DNA of 64,000 bases from Proteus columbae (GCF_002777965.1 NZ_NGVR01000029.1:1-64000); one strand, 5' to 3'; positions 34,187 through 44,310 are shown, counted from the stretch's first letter. Notes: generated by a model from the letters alone, not told the origin. Numbers and translations are program-made.

Positions 34187-34465
34187 ATGTCTTTTCAGGA
34201 CAAAAATTACTTTTTAGGTATTCCTAAACTTCCTACTCGAGCAATGATTTTTCTTGTTCCTTTTTTCCTTTCTTTTATTATGTCAGGTATTGTTGCTTTT
34301 ATTAGTACCGTCAAATCTTTAGGAATGGGAATGTACGTTATCTCCCCGTGGTTAACTTCTTGGGGGATCTCTTGGATGATTGCTTTTCCTACGGTTTTAT
34401 TCGTTTTGCCGATCGCAAGACGCTTTTCACTGTTATTGGTGAAACCCGCCAAATCTAATGATTAA
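34187..34465 (+). CDS. DUF2798 small membrane protein
   Basis: A 92-aa protein with two hydrophobic helices (about 20-42 and 58-80). LPTRAMIFLVPFFLSFIMSG, ISTVKSLG and PWLTSWGISWMIAFPTVL follow the DUF2798 pattern. Function is unknown. GGAG lies upstream of the ATG at 34187. A longer frame from 34139 lacks a ribosome site. The gene ends at the terminator at 34485-34513. Confidence 0.8.
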   Translation: MSFQDKNYFLGIPKLPTRAMIFLVPFFLSFIMSGIVAFISTVKSLGMGMYVISPWLTSWGISWMIAFPTVLFVLPIARRFSLLLVKPAKSND

Positions 34466-34484
34466 TTAAAATGATTAATTAAAA

Positions 34485-34513
34485 AAAGATCAGCATCTAT
34501 TGCTGATCTTTTT
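34485..34513 (+). terminator. terminator
   Basis: AAAGATCAGCA / TGCTGATCTTT with TCTAT loop and T run. Confidence 0.9.
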
Positions 34514-34650
34514 GTTTTTCACAATGTGAAGTAAACCATCGCCTAAATGAATAAGATCCGATAGCCTTAAACTTGTATATTAAAATGCTATATCGAAAAG
34601 CGAAGATATTTTTCTTTGCATAAATTCTTATTGATAGCAGGAGGCTTTAA

Positions 34651-35742
34651 ATGAGTTTGTTGTTCTCCCCTAAAAAACTAGGCCCCCATCAGTTAGATAA
34701 CCGTATTATCGTTGCACCAATGTGCCAATATTCAGCACAAGAAGGTTACCCGACAGCATGGCACACAATGCATTACGGGCAGCTAGCACTATCTGGTGCT
34801 TCGCTAGTGATTGTTGAAGCAACAGCGGTTGAGCCTAGAGGTCGTATTAGTTATAAAGATTTAGGTATTTGGTCTGATCAACATGGTAGTGAATTAAAAA
34901 AACTTGTTGATAATGTTAAGCAATATTCGTCTGCAAAACTGGGTATACAAATTGCACATGCAGGACGTAAAGCATCGACTGATTTACCTTGGAATGGCGG
35001 AGCATCATTAGCGCCAGATTCTCCTAATGGATGGCAAAAAGTTGCACCTTCAGAAATTCCTTTTGGAAAGAATCATCAGCCTCATGCTTTGGCTATTGAT
35101 GAAATTGAAGAAATAAAACACGCTTTTGTTGATGCTGCGAGAAGAGCTGAGTTAGCAGGATTTGATGTTATTGAGATCCACGGTGCTCATGGATATTTAT
35201 TGCATGAATTCTTATCTCCATTATCAAATCACAGAACGGATCAATACGGTGGTGATTTCAATAATCGTAGTCGGTTGTTAGTGGATGTCTTTGTGGCCGT
35301 GAAAAACGCAGTTTCTGATAATATATGTGTTGGTGTCAGAATTTCTGCAACAGATTGGGTTGAAGGTGGCTGGGACTTAGAAAGTGCGATTGCGCTAACA
35401 CAACATCTTGAAGAATTAGGTTGCCATTATATTCATGTTTCTTCTGGTGGATTATCAGAAAAACAAGAAATTAAACTGGGTCCTAATTATCAAGTACCAT
35501 TCGCCCAAGCAATTTATAATGAAACGCAACTACCTGTTATTGCTGTTGGTTTAATTACTGAGCCAGAACAAGCCGAAGCCATTTTACTTACAGAGCAGGC
35601 TGATTTTATCGCTTTAGGTCGAGGTATTCTTTATGATCCTCGTTGGCCTTGGCATGCGGCGGAAAAACTCAAACAAACCATAAAAGTAGCGCCTCAATAT
35701 TTACGTTGTGCGCCTCATGGCAGCAAAGATTTTTTTAAATAG
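34651..35742 (+). CDS. NADH:flavin oxidoreductase, Old Yellow Enzyme (YqjM/NamA type)
   Basis: A 363-aa TIM-barrel flavoenzyme. VAPMCQYSA (FMN loop with the YqjM-type Cys), GIQIAHAGRKAS, the active-site pair in EIHGAHGYLLHEFLSPLSN, and RTDQYGGDFNNRSRL are typical. These enzymes reduce activated C=C bonds and some nitro compounds with NAD(P)H. The physiological substrate is unknown, with detoxification likely. AGGAGG precedes the ATG, and a terminator follows. Confidence 0.92.
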   Translation: MSLLFSPKKLGPHQLDNRIIVAPMCQYSAQEGYPTAWHTMHYGQLALSGASLVIVEATAVEPRGRISYKDLGIWSDQHGSELKKLVDNVKQYSSAKLGIQIAHAGRKASTDLPWNGGASLAPDSPNGWQKVAPSEIPFGKNHQPHALAIDEIEEIKHAFVDAARRAELAGFDVIEIHGAHGYLLHEFLSPLSNHRTDQYGGDFNNRSRLLVDVFVAVKNAVSDNICVGVRISATDWVEGGWDLESAIALTQHLEELGCHYIHVSSGGLSEKQEIKLGPNYQVPFAQAIYNETQLPVIAVGLITEPEQAEAILLTEQADFIALGRGILYDPRWPWHAAEKLKQTIKVAPQYLRCAPHGSKDFFK

Positions 35743-35749
35743 TGATACC

Positions 35750-35798
35750 AAGCCACGGAGAATAATAGAGTGTTATTAAGCCTATCCGTGGCTTTTTC
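35750..35798 (+). terminator. terminator of the OYE gene
   Basis: AAGCCACGGA (35750-35759) pairs with TCCGTGGCTT (35785-35794) around a 25-nt loop that contains a further AATAA/TTATT stem. A T run follows. Confidence 0.8.
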
Positions 35799-35872
35799 TT
35801 TTATAACCTTTATGATTATGTGCATAAACGGCAAGCATAAGTGTATTGCGTGGTAAAAATGGGGCGTAAAAA

Positions 35873-35914
35873 ATGAAAAAAAATCCCTTATTGCAGCAAC
35901 CAAGGATTGTTTAA
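35873..35914 (+). CDS. possible 13-aa leader peptide
   Basis: The frame MKKNPLLQQPRIV is preceded by GGGG 8 nt before the ATG and followed by two hairpins, the second covering the ribosome site of the acetyltransferase gene. This layout resembles leader-controlled cat and erm genes. The translation of the peptide is not proven. Confidence 0.4.
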   Translation: MKKNPLLQQPRIV

Positions 35915-35917
35915 GAC

Positions 35918-35942
35918 GATGTGTTTTGAATGCGAACACATC
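35918..35942 (+). promoter_or_regulatory. leader hairpin 1
   Basis: GATGTGTT / AACACATC, 8-bp stem with a 9-nt loop, 3 nt after the leader stop codon. Confidence 0.55.
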
Positions 35943-35965
35943 ATCAGAGAATTAAGCATTCTTTG

Positions 35966-35992
35966 ATGACTCATTAATTTATTGCGAGTCAT
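35966..35992 (+). promoter_or_regulatory. leader hairpin 2 covering the ribosome site
   Basis: ATGACTC / GAGTCAT, 7-bp stem, 13-nt loop. The GAG of the 3' arm (35986-35988) is the only Shine-Dalgarno-like element before the ATG at 35996, so the stem would hide it. Confidence 0.5.
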
Positions 35993-35995
35993 ATT

Positions 35996-36625
35996 ATGAA
36001 AAATAAACATTGGTCGCGTGTAGAATATCTGCACGAAACAGTTAAAAATAAAAACATTATTATTAAAGGGCAACACAGTTATTACAGTGATTGTTGGGAT
36101 GATGGTTTTGAAGCTTCTGTTGTTCGTTATCTTTATGGTGATGAAATTAGTCTGCAATGGGAGCCGTTGTGGGAAATTGATAAATTACATATTGGCGACT
36201 ATGTCTGTATTGGTGCCGAAGCCATTATATTAATGGGCGGAAATCATACTCACCGTATGGATTGGTTCTCACTTTACCCTTTTATGGATAAGATTGAGGA
36301 AGCCTATATTGGTAAAGGTGATACCCATATTCATGATGGTGCATGGATAGGAATGCGTGCAATGATAATGCCTGGTGTGACAGTTGGAGAAGGTGCTATT
36401 GTTGCGGCTAATAGTGTTGTTTCCAAAAATGTTGAACCTTATAGCATTGTGGGAGGAACACCCGCGCGACACCTTAAATATCGTTTTGAGCCAAAAGTTA
36501 TTGAGAAACTTTTATCTTTAAAGATTTACCAATGGTCAGAAAAGAAATTTGATGCTCTGAGGCCTTATTTATGTCAATCATCAATTGATAAATTATTAAT
36601 TGCAGAAGCGAAATTTATTGAGTAA
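35996..36625 (+). CDS. CatB-like xenobiotic acetyltransferase (left-handed beta helix)
   Basis: A 209-aa hexapeptide-repeat acetyltransferase. QHSYYSD near the start, the catalytic His region GGNHTHRMDWFS, and coil repeats (IHDGAWIGMRAMIMPGVTVGEG, AIVAANSVVSKNVEPYSIVGG, TPARHLKYRF) fit the CatB/Vat family. Such enzymes acetylate chloramphenicol or streptogramins with acetyl-CoA, though many chromosomal members have other or unknown substrates. It stands alone, with a structured 5' leader and a strong terminator. Confidence 0.88.
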   Translation: MKNKHWSRVEYLHETVKNKNIIIKGQHSYYSDCWDDGFEASVVRYLYGDEISLQWEPLWEIDKLHIGDYVCIGAEAIILMGGNHTHRMDWFSLYPFMDKIEEAYIGKGDTHIHDGAWIGMRAMIMPGVTVGEGAIVAANSVVSKNVEPYSIVGGTPARHLKYRFEPKVIEKLLSLKIYQWSEKKFDALRPYLCQSSIDKLLIAEAKFIE

Positions 36626-37032
36626 AGCAACCCCCCTAAACATAACTATGTTTAGGGGGTTTTACTTAGGTATTATTTTAATATAAATTAATCATATCAC
36701 TAAAAGATAAAAAATAACGTTGCCTTTTTATTTGATCTCCATCTCAAATTCCAGAATATTTTAATTTTATTAAAATACTTATTATTTTAATTTTTTAAGT
36801 TTGTTTTTGTTTTTTATAAATTATGCTTTTTCTTTAGTGATTGATTTTATTTTAAAAATAAAAATCAGTTATTTATTTTTTTATTAAATTTAAAATTATC
36901 CAATGGTGTTATTGTTTATGTTTAATAGAATTATCAAGAGTTATTAAATTGTTTTATAAGATATATAATGTGTAAAAAATAAAATACATATTACTCTATA
37001 TGTGAGTTTATTAATTTTGGAGTAATATAGGT
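36626..37032. other. intergenic region upstream of the adhesin
   Basis: After the terminator the sequence is very AT-rich. No phase-variable homopolymer or invertible element is obvious. It probably holds the adhesin promoter. Confidence 0.6.
36629..36665 (+). terminator. terminator of the acetyltransferase gene
   Basis: AACCCCCCTAAACATA and TGTTTAGGGGGTTTT arms with a short loop and T tail. Confidence 0.9.
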
Positions 37033-38775
37033 ATGACTTGTAATATAAATTTCAAGATAAAACTATTAGTTATTATGTTATTTTCATCTACTTCTTCCTA
37101 TGCTAATAATACCACTTTATTAGGTGGAAATAGTAAAGCTGATGGTAATGAATCGACAGCGGTTGGATATAATACATGGGCTCATTCAGATCAATCAACT
37201 GCAATTGGCGCTAATGCGGGAGCTGAAGGTAAAAATGCAACGGCAATAGGTCATAAAAGTACGGCAATAGGAGATAATGCATTGTCATTGGGAAGTGGTG
37301 CAGTAGCCACTGGCGAAGGTTCACTTTCTATTGGCTCTCAAGCTTATAGTGATAGTAAAGATGCAATAAGTATTGGTAAGGGAACTATAAATAACGCTGA
37401 AAACGGCGTTATTTTAGGAAGTGGAAGTCGCCTTTCAGATGCTGCTGATAATTCGATTATTATTGGTAGCAAGTCATCAGGGACTGCAAGTAATGCGATT
37501 ATATTAGGTGATAAAAGCAGTAATAATCGTGATAATACATTATCAATAGGCAGTGATAAAAACCAGCGACAAATTATTAATGTAGCAGCAGGTACAGAAG
37601 ATAACGATGCTGTTAATGTTTCTCAATTAAGAAAAGAAAAAGATAATATTCTTATTGAAGCGGATAAGCGTATTAATGACAATAATCAAAATATTTATAA
37701 TAGAATTGATCAGGAAAAAGGTCGCATTCTTAAAGAGACAAATAATCAAATAAATGAGAATAATAAAATCATAAAAGGCGATATTGCTAAAGCAAATGAT
37801 GAGGTACTAAAAAGAAGTGAAACAAAAGCAAATGAATTAGCTAATAGCGCAGAGAAGAAAGCAAATCAATATACTGATAGTAAAATAGATAAACATCAAG
37901 AAAATACGATTAACTATATCAATGAAGCAAAAAATGAATTTCATATCTATAGTGAAAATAAATATGCTGAAATAAAATCAGGCGTTGAAGATTATACTAA
38001 TAATCGAGTGGATGAAATGAAAGGTAATATTGAGAAAAACACCAATGATAAAATTGCCAAGTCTGAAAATAATGTTAAAGAGTATACCAATAATAGAATT
38101 GTTGAAGTTGAGAATAGTGGTAAAGAATACACTGATTTTAAAGTCAATGAACATCATGAAAAAACAGTAGAACATATTAAGAATACCCGAGATGAAGTAA
38201 CATCATTGACAGAAGGGCGAGTTATAAAATCTGAAAAAAATGCCAATAATTATACTGATATAGAAATCAGTAAAATTTCCTCAGGTATTGAGGGTGCAAT
38301 AAATAGAAATAACGAAAAAATTACAAAAGAGCGTGAAAAATATATTACTCAAAAAGGAAATGAATATATCAATATCACCAATACTGTTATCAATGAAAGA
38401 GACGAGTCCCTAAGAGAATACATTGATTCGTCAAAAAAAGACTCTATTTCTATTGCAAATGAATATACCAACAATAAGATTAAGAATATCTTTATTGATA
38501 ATGATGTTGCGCTCAATAATATGGATAACAAAATAGATAAAGCTGACAAAAGGGCAAGTGCAGGCATTGCTTCTGTTGCAGCAATGGCCAATATTCCTTA
38601 TGTAACTAATCATACTTTTAGTTTAGGTGTGGGGGTGGGTAATTATCGCGATGCTAATGCACTTGCAACAGGGGCTCAGTATCAAATAACAGAAAGCGCG
38701 ATTATTCGTGTCTCTGCTTCATGGAATACAGAAGATCGTGGTGTTGTCGGCGGAGGTGTTTCTTATGGCTGGTAA
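37033..38775 (+). CDS. YadA-like trimeric autotransporter adhesin
   Basis: A 580-aa protein. A signal peptide (about 1-25, cut near SSYA-NN) precedes a head of YadA-type repeats (STAVGYNTWAHSDQSTAIGA, NATAIGHKSTAIGDNALSLG) to about 165. A neck (INVAAGTEDNDAVNVSQL) leads into a long coiled-coil stalk rich in Lys, Glu and Asn (about 200-505). The C-terminal YadA anchor contains GIASVAAMANIPYV, FSLGVGVGNY, GAQYQITESAIIRVSAS and the terminal YGW. It forms an outer-membrane trimer for adhesion or autoagglutination. Proteus adhesins AipA and TaaP are of this class. Identity with either is not claimed. Confidence 0.93.
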   Translation: MTCNINFKIKLLVIMLFSSTSSYANNTTLLGGNSKADGNESTAVGYNTWAHSDQSTAIGANAGAEGKNATAIGHKSTAIGDNALSLGSGAVATGEGSLSIGSQAYSDSKDAISIGKGTINNAENGVILGSGSRLSDAADNSIIIGSKSSGTASNAIILGDKSSNNRDNTLSIGSDKNQRQIINVAAGTEDNDAVNVSQLRKEKDNILIEADKRINDNNQNIYNRIDQEKGRILKETNNQINENNKIIKGDIAKANDEVLKRSETKANELANSAEKKANQYTDSKIDKHQENTINYINEAKNEFHIYSENKYAEIKSGVEDYTNNRVDEMKGNIEKNTNDKIAKSENNVKEYTNNRIVEVENSGKEYTDFKVNEHHEKTVEHIKNTRDEVTSLTEGRVIKSEKNANNYTDIEISKISSGIEGAINRNNEKITKEREKYITQKGNEYINITNTVINERDESLREYIDSSKKDSISIANEYTNNKIKNIFIDNDVALNNMDNKIDKADKRASAGIASVAAMANIPYVTNHTFSLGVGVGNYRDANALATGAQYQITESAIIRVSASWNTEDRGVVGGGVSYGW

Positions 38776-38908
38776 AGCACTTTTGTATTGTGTCCAATAG
38801 AATAAAAAATAGAGATAAGGCTGTTTCTTTTTTATCTTTCAGCTAGCTTTTATGGCTCAGATTTGAATAATAAAGGTAACAGCCTTTGTTTTCTATAATG
38901 AGTAAATT

Positions 38909-39226
38909 ATGATCTTTCTTCATTCGGGTGGTGGCGCTTTTGAAAAACAAACAAGAGTTAATCAAGCCGCAACGGAAAAAGCACAGCAGATTGCTAAAAG
39001 TAAGATAAAACAAGTAGTACAACTTAGAAAGCTTGCAGACTTTCCTGTTGATATTGAACAGATTGGTGTGATATTACTGATTGAACCCACTATTGAGTTA
39101 GCGCTTGAGGCTGGGCGACTGTATTCACAATCAACAGATATTGTGATTGCTGAAAGTGCAACGGTAGGAAGGAAACTGACTATTTGTCAGATTGAATTTG
39201 TAGTAACAAAAATCTGTGTTCTTTGA
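38909..39226 (+). CDS. hypothetical 105-aa protein
   Basis: I do not recognise this protein. It is a basic N-terminal helical region (QAATEKAQQIAKSKIKQVVQL) followed by alternating strands and helices (IEQIGVILLIEPTIELALEAG, DIVIAESATVGRKLTI). The last ten residues look unlike a natural C-terminus, so it may be truncated or frameshifted. The ribosome site is weak. No partner genes are adjacent. Confidence 0.45.
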   Translation: MIFLHSGGGAFEKQTRVNQAATEKAQQIAKSKIKQVVQLRKLADFPVDIEQIGVILLIEPTIELALEAGRLYSQSTDIVIAESATVGRKLTICQIEFVVTKICVL

Positions 39227-39456
39227 TTTCTGGACTTATTCAGTTATCCACATTAACTGTGGATAACTCTTGTCTTACATGTTAGTAATCTTATTAATAA
39301 TTGATTTTATTGGGTATTTTGTATTGATTGAAAAATATCCATTTAAATTAATGTTCTTAATGCTTTGTTATTATTCAAAATAATAAATAACATAATAAAA
39401 TAATGCAGTTTTGAATTAAGAGAGATAAAAAGTATGACAAATCTCTCTATAAGATG

Positions 39457-39864
39457 TTATTTATCGAATAATGGCGTTGGTTTTCCGTCGTGATCAACCG
39501 CAACAAAATTAAACTGACCATGGATCACTTCTTCACGGCCTTCTGCGTACATATCTTCAAGAAAAATAGAAACATTTACCGTCAAGCTTGTACGTCCAAC
39601 ACGAATAACTTCACCCACTAATTCAATAATCGTACCCGATGGAATAGGGTGATTAAAATTTATTTTCTCAGTTGAGACTGTCACTAGGCGTTTACGGCTA
39701 AAGCGGGTGGCGGTAATAAATGAAACTTCATCCATCCAAGCTAATGCTGTACCACCAAAGAGTGTTGAGTGGTGATTAGTTGTGGTGGGGAATATGACTT
39801 TAGATACACGGGTGATTGAATTTTTAATTTTATCTTGTAGTTCAGGAGATAAATCAGAGATGGA
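39457..39864 (-). CDS. acyl-CoA thioesterase, hotdog fold
   Basis: A 135-aa single-hotdog protein of the YciA/acyl-CoA hydrolase type: NHHSTLFGGTALAWMDEVSF with the catalytic Asp, VSTEKINFNHPIPSGTIIE, and EVIRVGRTSLTVNVSIF. It hydrolyses acyl-CoAs. AAGAAGG 10 nt before ATG 39864 favours this start over one 48 nt upstream. Confidence 0.85.
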   Translation of the reverse strand, partial: SISDLSPELQDKIKNSITRVSKVIFPTTTNHHSTLFGGTALAWMDEVSFITATRFSRKRLVTVSTEKINFNHPIPSGTIIELVGEVIRVGRTSLTVNVSIFLEDMYAEGREEVIHGQFNFVAVDHDGKPTPLFDK

Positions 39865-39972
39865 CATAACAATAAAGCCTTCTTCTTTTATACTGTAGGG
39901 AGAAATCCCCACAGTATAAAATAGAGTAAATTGAAAGCAAAGTAGATGAATGGCTGATTATGCCGTCTGTAA

Positions 39973-40752
39973 TTAAAAGGTTATTTCGCCAGTTAAAAAG
40001 AGTGCAGCATCTCCTGTCAGTAAAACTCGATTATCTTTTAGCACACAGTCGATATTTCCCCCTCGTTTTGAAACTTGTCTTGCTTGTAACTGTATTTTAT
40101 TGAGTTTATTACCCCAAATTGGTGCTAATACACAATGTGATGTACCTGTAACAGGATCCTCATTCACACCTTTTACGGGCGCAAAGAAGCGAGAAATAAA
40201 GTCAAAAGGCGCATGACCTTTAGCGGTGATAATAACACCAGGTAAAGGCAACTGTGCGATTTGAGTGAAATCAGGTTGGTAGTTAATGACGGTTTCTGGA
40301 TCAGATAAAAAGCAAACATAACGATCACGCGCTTGCCAAACTTCATCTATTTGTAATGTTAATTTTTCTTCAAGCGCTGATTTTATATCGTTATTTAATG
40401 TCGCAGGTATCGCTGGAAAATTCAGTGTGAAGAGAGGATCTTGACAAGAAACAGTGAGCTCACCTGAAAGAGACTGGAATTTAAAGCACTTATTAGGAGA
40501 CTGTTTTATTGTTTTTAATACAAAAGCTGTGGCTAATGTTGCGTGTCCACAAAGAGGAACTTCAATCTTAGGTGTAAACCAACGAATATGATCGCCAACT
40601 AAAAAAGCGGTTTCAGGTAAATTAATTTCACTAGCAAGTGTAATTAAGGTGTCATCAGGCAACCACTCTTCTAACAAAACGACAGCAGCAGGATTTCCTG
40701 AAAAAGGCAGAGAGGAAAAAGCATTAACATAATAAATAGGAAGAACTGTCAT
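39973..40752 (-). CDS. PhzF-family isomerase-like protein
   Basis: A 259-aa protein with the PhzF pattern: YYVNAFSSLPFSGNPAAVVLL, NLPETAFLV (active-site Glu), FTPKIEVPLCGHATLATAFVL and DPVTGTSHCVLAP. The family has a diaminopimelate-epimerase fold and includes isomerases of unknown substrate (YddE). It is shorter than YddE by about 35 residues. No phenazine genes are near. Confidence 0.87.
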   Translation of the reverse strand: MTVLPIYYVNAFSSLPFSGNPAAVVLLEEWLPDDTLITLASEINLPETAFLVGDHIRWFTPKIEVPLCGHATLATAFVLKTIKQSPNKCFKFQSLSGELTVSCQDPLFTLNFPAIPATLNNDIKSALEEKLTLQIDEVWQARDRYVCFLSDPETVINYQPDFTQIAQLPLPGVIITAKGHAPFDFISRFFAPVKGVNEDPVTGTSHCVLAPIWGNKLNKIQLQARQVSKRGGNIDCVLKDNRVLLTGDAALFLTGEITF

Positions 40753-40863
40753 CGCATTACCTTAGTGATAAACTATCAATAAATAGAAGGTAATGAGATT
40801 AAGTGTTTTAAATATTGGGTGCAATATTTAAAACAGCGTTCAAATTATAGGATGTAAAAGCAA

Positions 40864-40895
40864 AAAGCCATGCCTAAGTCATTAGGCATGGCTTT
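40864..40895. terminator. terminator of the peptide transporter
   Basis: AAAGCCATGCCTAA / TTAGGCATGGCTTT with a GTCA loop. Confidence 0.9.
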
Positions 40896-40913
40896 AATAA
40901 TTAACGCATTAGA

Positions 40914-42449
40914 TTAAGCTTGTGCTTTCTCTTTGCTATCTGCGCTTTGTAAAAGCTTACGAACTGGAATAATCAGTGCAGCAAGAACAACAGCACAAAT
41001 AACCAGAGCGATAGAAACATGAGAGAAGAAGTCAGGCATTACATCCAGTTTGTCTGGACGGATATTTCCCCCCATTAAACCTGCTGCCAAATTACCTAAT
41101 GCACTTGCACAGAACCATAGTCCCATCACCTGACCACGCATTTTAGCTGGCGCTAAAATAGTCATTGTGGCAAGACCAATAGGGCTTAAGCATAATTCAC
41201 CTAATGTCAGCAATAAGATACTGCCAATTAACCAAAGTGGTGAAACGCCTTGTCCTGTTGCAATAACACTTTCAGATGCAAACATCATGACGGTAAAGCC
41301 ACCTGCTGCAAATAAAATACCAATCACAAACTTAGTCATACTGCTTAAATTCATATTCTTACGTGCCATCATTGGCCATAACCAGCTAAATACAGGCGCA
41401 AGAATAATAATAAACAGGGCGTTAACAGACTGGAACCAAACTGCTGGGATTTCAAAACCCATAAAGTTTAAGTCAGTATAGTCGTTGGCAAATAAGTTAA
41501 ATGATGTTGGTTTTTGTTCAAATGCAGACCAGAAAAGGGCTGCTGAAACCAATAATAGGAAACAAACAAATAAGCGAGAACGGTCACTACTACTTAATCC
41601 AGCAAATAGGAATAAATAGATAAAATAGGCGATTACACTACCGGAAATCACATAGACCATAAAGTTAGCCACAACAACTGGGTTAAAAGGAATAACACCA
41701 GAAATAATAAGACCAACAATTGCCATAAGAACGACAGATAACGCTAAGATCCATTGACCGACATTACGACGAACAACGGTTGGGCGATCCCAACTTGAAT
41801 CTAAACCAACTTCGCTATCAAAGCGACGCATGGTTGGTACTGCGTAAAAGCGAAAAATCAGTAACGCAACAAGCATACCAATCCCGCCGATACCAAAGCC
41901 CCAATGCCAGCCATAATCACGCACTAAGAAGCCCGTGATGAGTGGTGCAATAAATGAGCCCATATTGATACCCATATAAAATAAGGAGAATCCACCATCA
42001 CGGCGAGTATCATCCCTTTTATATAAGGTTCCTACCATCACAGTTACGCAGGTTTTAAATAGCCCTGTACCCAATACAATCAGTAATAAACCGATAAAGA
42101 ACAGATCTTGTGACCAAAACGCTGAGAGTGCGATGGATAAGTGCCCTAACGCAATAAAGATAGAGCCATACCATACAGCTAGGCGCTGACCTAACCAGTT
42201 ATCAGCCAGCCAACCTCCTGGCAGCGATGTTAAATAAACACCACCTGCGAAAATACCCACAATAGCAGATGCCTGCTCTCTGGGGATTTCCATGCCACCC
42301 TCATAAACGGTTGCCGCCATAAATAGAATTAATAATGGGCGAATACCATAGAAAGAAAAGCGTTCCCACATTTCAGTGAAGAAAAGGGAGCTTAATGGAT
42401 ATGGGTGGCCAAAGAAAGTTCGGCTAGATTTTGAGTGAGTAGATTGCAT
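40914..42449 (-). CDS. POT-family proton-coupled oligopeptide transporter
   Basis: A 511-aa major-facilitator protein with 12 or more membrane helices. FFTEMWERFSFYGIRPLLILF carries the ExxERF(Y) motif of peptide transporters, and GFSLFYMGINMGSFIAPLI is the PTR signature. It imports di- and tripeptides with protons. It is closer to the general DtpT-like branch than to the E. coli DtpA sequence as I recall it. It is monocistronic. Confidence 0.9.
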   Translation of the reverse strand: MQSTHSKSSRTFFGHPYPLSSLFFTEMWERFSFYGIRPLLILFMAATVYEGGMEIPREQASAIVGIFAGGVYLTSLPGGWLADNWLGQRLAVWYGSIFIALGHLSIALSAFWSQDLFFIGLLLIVLGTGLFKTCVTVMVGTLYKRDDTRRDGGFSLFYMGINMGSFIAPLITGFLVRDYGWHWGFGIGGIGMLVALLIFRFYAVPTMRRFDSEVGLDSSWDRPTVVRRNVGQWILALSVVLMAIVGLIISGVIPFNPVVVANFMVYVISGSVIAYFIYLFLFAGLSSSDRSRLFVCFLLLVSAALFWSAFEQKPTSFNLFANDYTDLNFMGFEIPAVWFQSVNALFIIILAPVFSWLWPMMARKNMNLSSMTKFVIGILFAAGGFTVMMFASESVIATGQGVSPLWLIGSILLLTLGELCLSPIGLATMTILAPAKMRGQVMGLWFCASALGNLAAGLMGGNIRPDKLDVMPDFFSHVSIALVICAVVLAALIIPVRKLLQSADSKEKAQA

Positions 42450-42868
42450 CTTAAATTCCCAAAAAAACCTCTACAGGTCGTTTGCAAGTAAAAAGAACAA
42501 AATATCAGCTAGTGGTGAAACAAAATTATTTCATTCTGTTATCAATATCCACTGCATTTAATTAATATATTTTTAACATACTTTTGTCATAATTTAGCGA
42601 CTAAAAGTATATTTAATACTTTATAAACCATTTTTTGGTGCAAAAGTCGATAAAAATCTCATTTTACGATAGTTAACCTTGCAATTTTTTGAAAAAAGAG
42701 GACAAGAAAATTTTATAGCTCTTAACAAACAGGGGGTGAGAATATTCTTAATAAACAATAAATTACAAAAAATAGAATAAAAAAAATAACAATTAGGCCT
42801 TTAAATGTAAAAGTGTAATTTTTTGAAGAAAAAAAACTATTAACTGATCTTATTTGTAGATTTTTTGA
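42450..42868. other. intergenic region between the POT transporter and mdtG
   Basis: AT-rich. Upstream of the transporter and downstream of mdtG. No coding frame, RNA or repeat stands out. Confidence 0.6.
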
Positions 42869-44077
42869 CTACTTTTCTTGTGGCGTTCTAAAGCTTAACC
42901 AAGAATAAATTAGATTAAAAAAGACAACAGCTGCGGTGAAATAAAAAACAGCTCTAAACCCATAGCTTGCAGCAACAAAAGCACCCATTAACGGTCCTGT
43001 AACATTACCAACATCTCTTAGCGCTTGGTTATAGCTGAAAATTCGACCCGCAATAGCAGGGGTAATGTTATAGAGAATAAGCGTTTGTACCGCAGGTAAC
43101 ATGGCGGCATTGACTGCACCAAGTAAAAAACGTAGTGCGCCAAGCTCCCAATAACTACTGACCAGTGCCATTGGAATTAACATGAAAATGGAGAGCCCAA
43201 GGGTAAAAAGAAGGACTTTATCAGGGCCAATTCGGTCACCTAATTTACCAAAACGAGGTGCGCTAATAAGTGCAGCAATACCGGGTACAGAGGCGACAAC
43301 ACCACTGATAAAGGCAAGGTTACTGACTGAACCTGTTAATTCACGAATATAAAGTGTCAAAATAGGTGTAACAGAGCCTGTTGCTACTTGAATGATCATT
43401 GTAGTGAAAAATAGGCATACAACGAGTCTTTTATTTTTAAGTGATGAAAAGACCTGTTTTGTGGTTAGTGCGTCTTTTTTAGAAACAGGTGTGAAGTTTT
43501 CACTTACAAAAAAGAGGGTGACTAAAAAGCAAATAAATAAAACGGCGGAAGTAATAAAGAATACAGGGCGTAAACCATAGAGATCGGCAAGCATACCGCC
43601 AATTAAAGGACCTATTAATGCGCCACTTACTGCACCTGTTGAAAGAGTCCCTAATGCCCAGCCACTTTTTTTAACTGGAACCTGAGTGGCAATTAACGCA
43701 TTTGCATTCGGAACAAAGCCACCTAATACACCAAGCAAGGCTCTCAGCACTAATAACTGCCATATATTTTGAGCGAATCCAATTAATACCATCACAATTG
43801 CCATACCAAGGGCGGATCGTAACAGCATTAATTTTCGGCCTTTTCTATCTGATAATTTTCCCCAAAAAGGCGCTGCAATGGCAGAAAAAAGGAAGGTAAT
43901 ACTAAATGCAACACCTGTCCAAAGGTTAAGCTCTTCGTGATCGGTTATACCAAGTTCTTCTACATAGAGAGGAAGAAAGGGCATGATCAAACTAAAACCG
44001 GCACCAGTTAAAAAACAGCCAAACCAGACAATATAGAGATTACGTTTCCAAGAGTTATTTCGGGGTTTGAGATCCAT
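42869..44077 (-). CDS. mdtG: MdtG multidrug efflux MFS transporter
   Basis: A 402-aa, 12-helix transporter closely matching E. coli MdtG ([95 protein letters not shown]). MdtG exports fosfomycin and other drugs in E. coli under mar/sox/rob control. lpxL follows in the neighbourhood, as in E. coli. Confidence 0.94.
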   Translation of the reverse strand: MDLKPRNNSWKRNLYIVWFGCFLTGAGFSLIMPFLPLYVEELGITDHEELNLWTGVAFSITFLFSAIAAPFWGKLSDRKGRKLMLLRSALGMAIVMVLIGFAQNIWQLLVLRALLGVLGGFVPNANALIATQVPVKKSGWALGTLSTGAVSGALIGPLIGGMLADLYGLRPVFFITSAVLFICFLVTLFFVSENFTPVSKKDALTTKQVFSSLKNKRLVVCLFFTTMIIQVATGSVTPILTLYIRELTGSVSNLAFISGVVASVPGIAALISAPRFGKLGDRIGPDKVLLFTLGLSIFMLIPMALVSSYWELGALRFLLGAVNAAMLPAVQTLILYNITPAIAGRIFSYNQALRDVGNVTGPLMGAFVAASYGFRAVFYFTAAVVFFNLIYSWLSFRTPQEK

Positions 44078-44310
44078 GTTACTCCTTTAGCCGAGAACGA
44101 GAGAGTAAACCAAGAAAATAGACTGACAATAACCGTAGCGATGTTGAGCGTGGCAACAACGAGTCGGTTTTCTTATTTTATGATGAATAAGAATATAGCC
44201 ATGATACAGAATAAGTGCGATAGGTCTTGCTCTTATAATGTGTTTTGCAGGAGTTTTCAGCTTGTGCTGTTATTGATTTTATTATTGTTATTTCAGTGTA
44301 TTGCAATATA

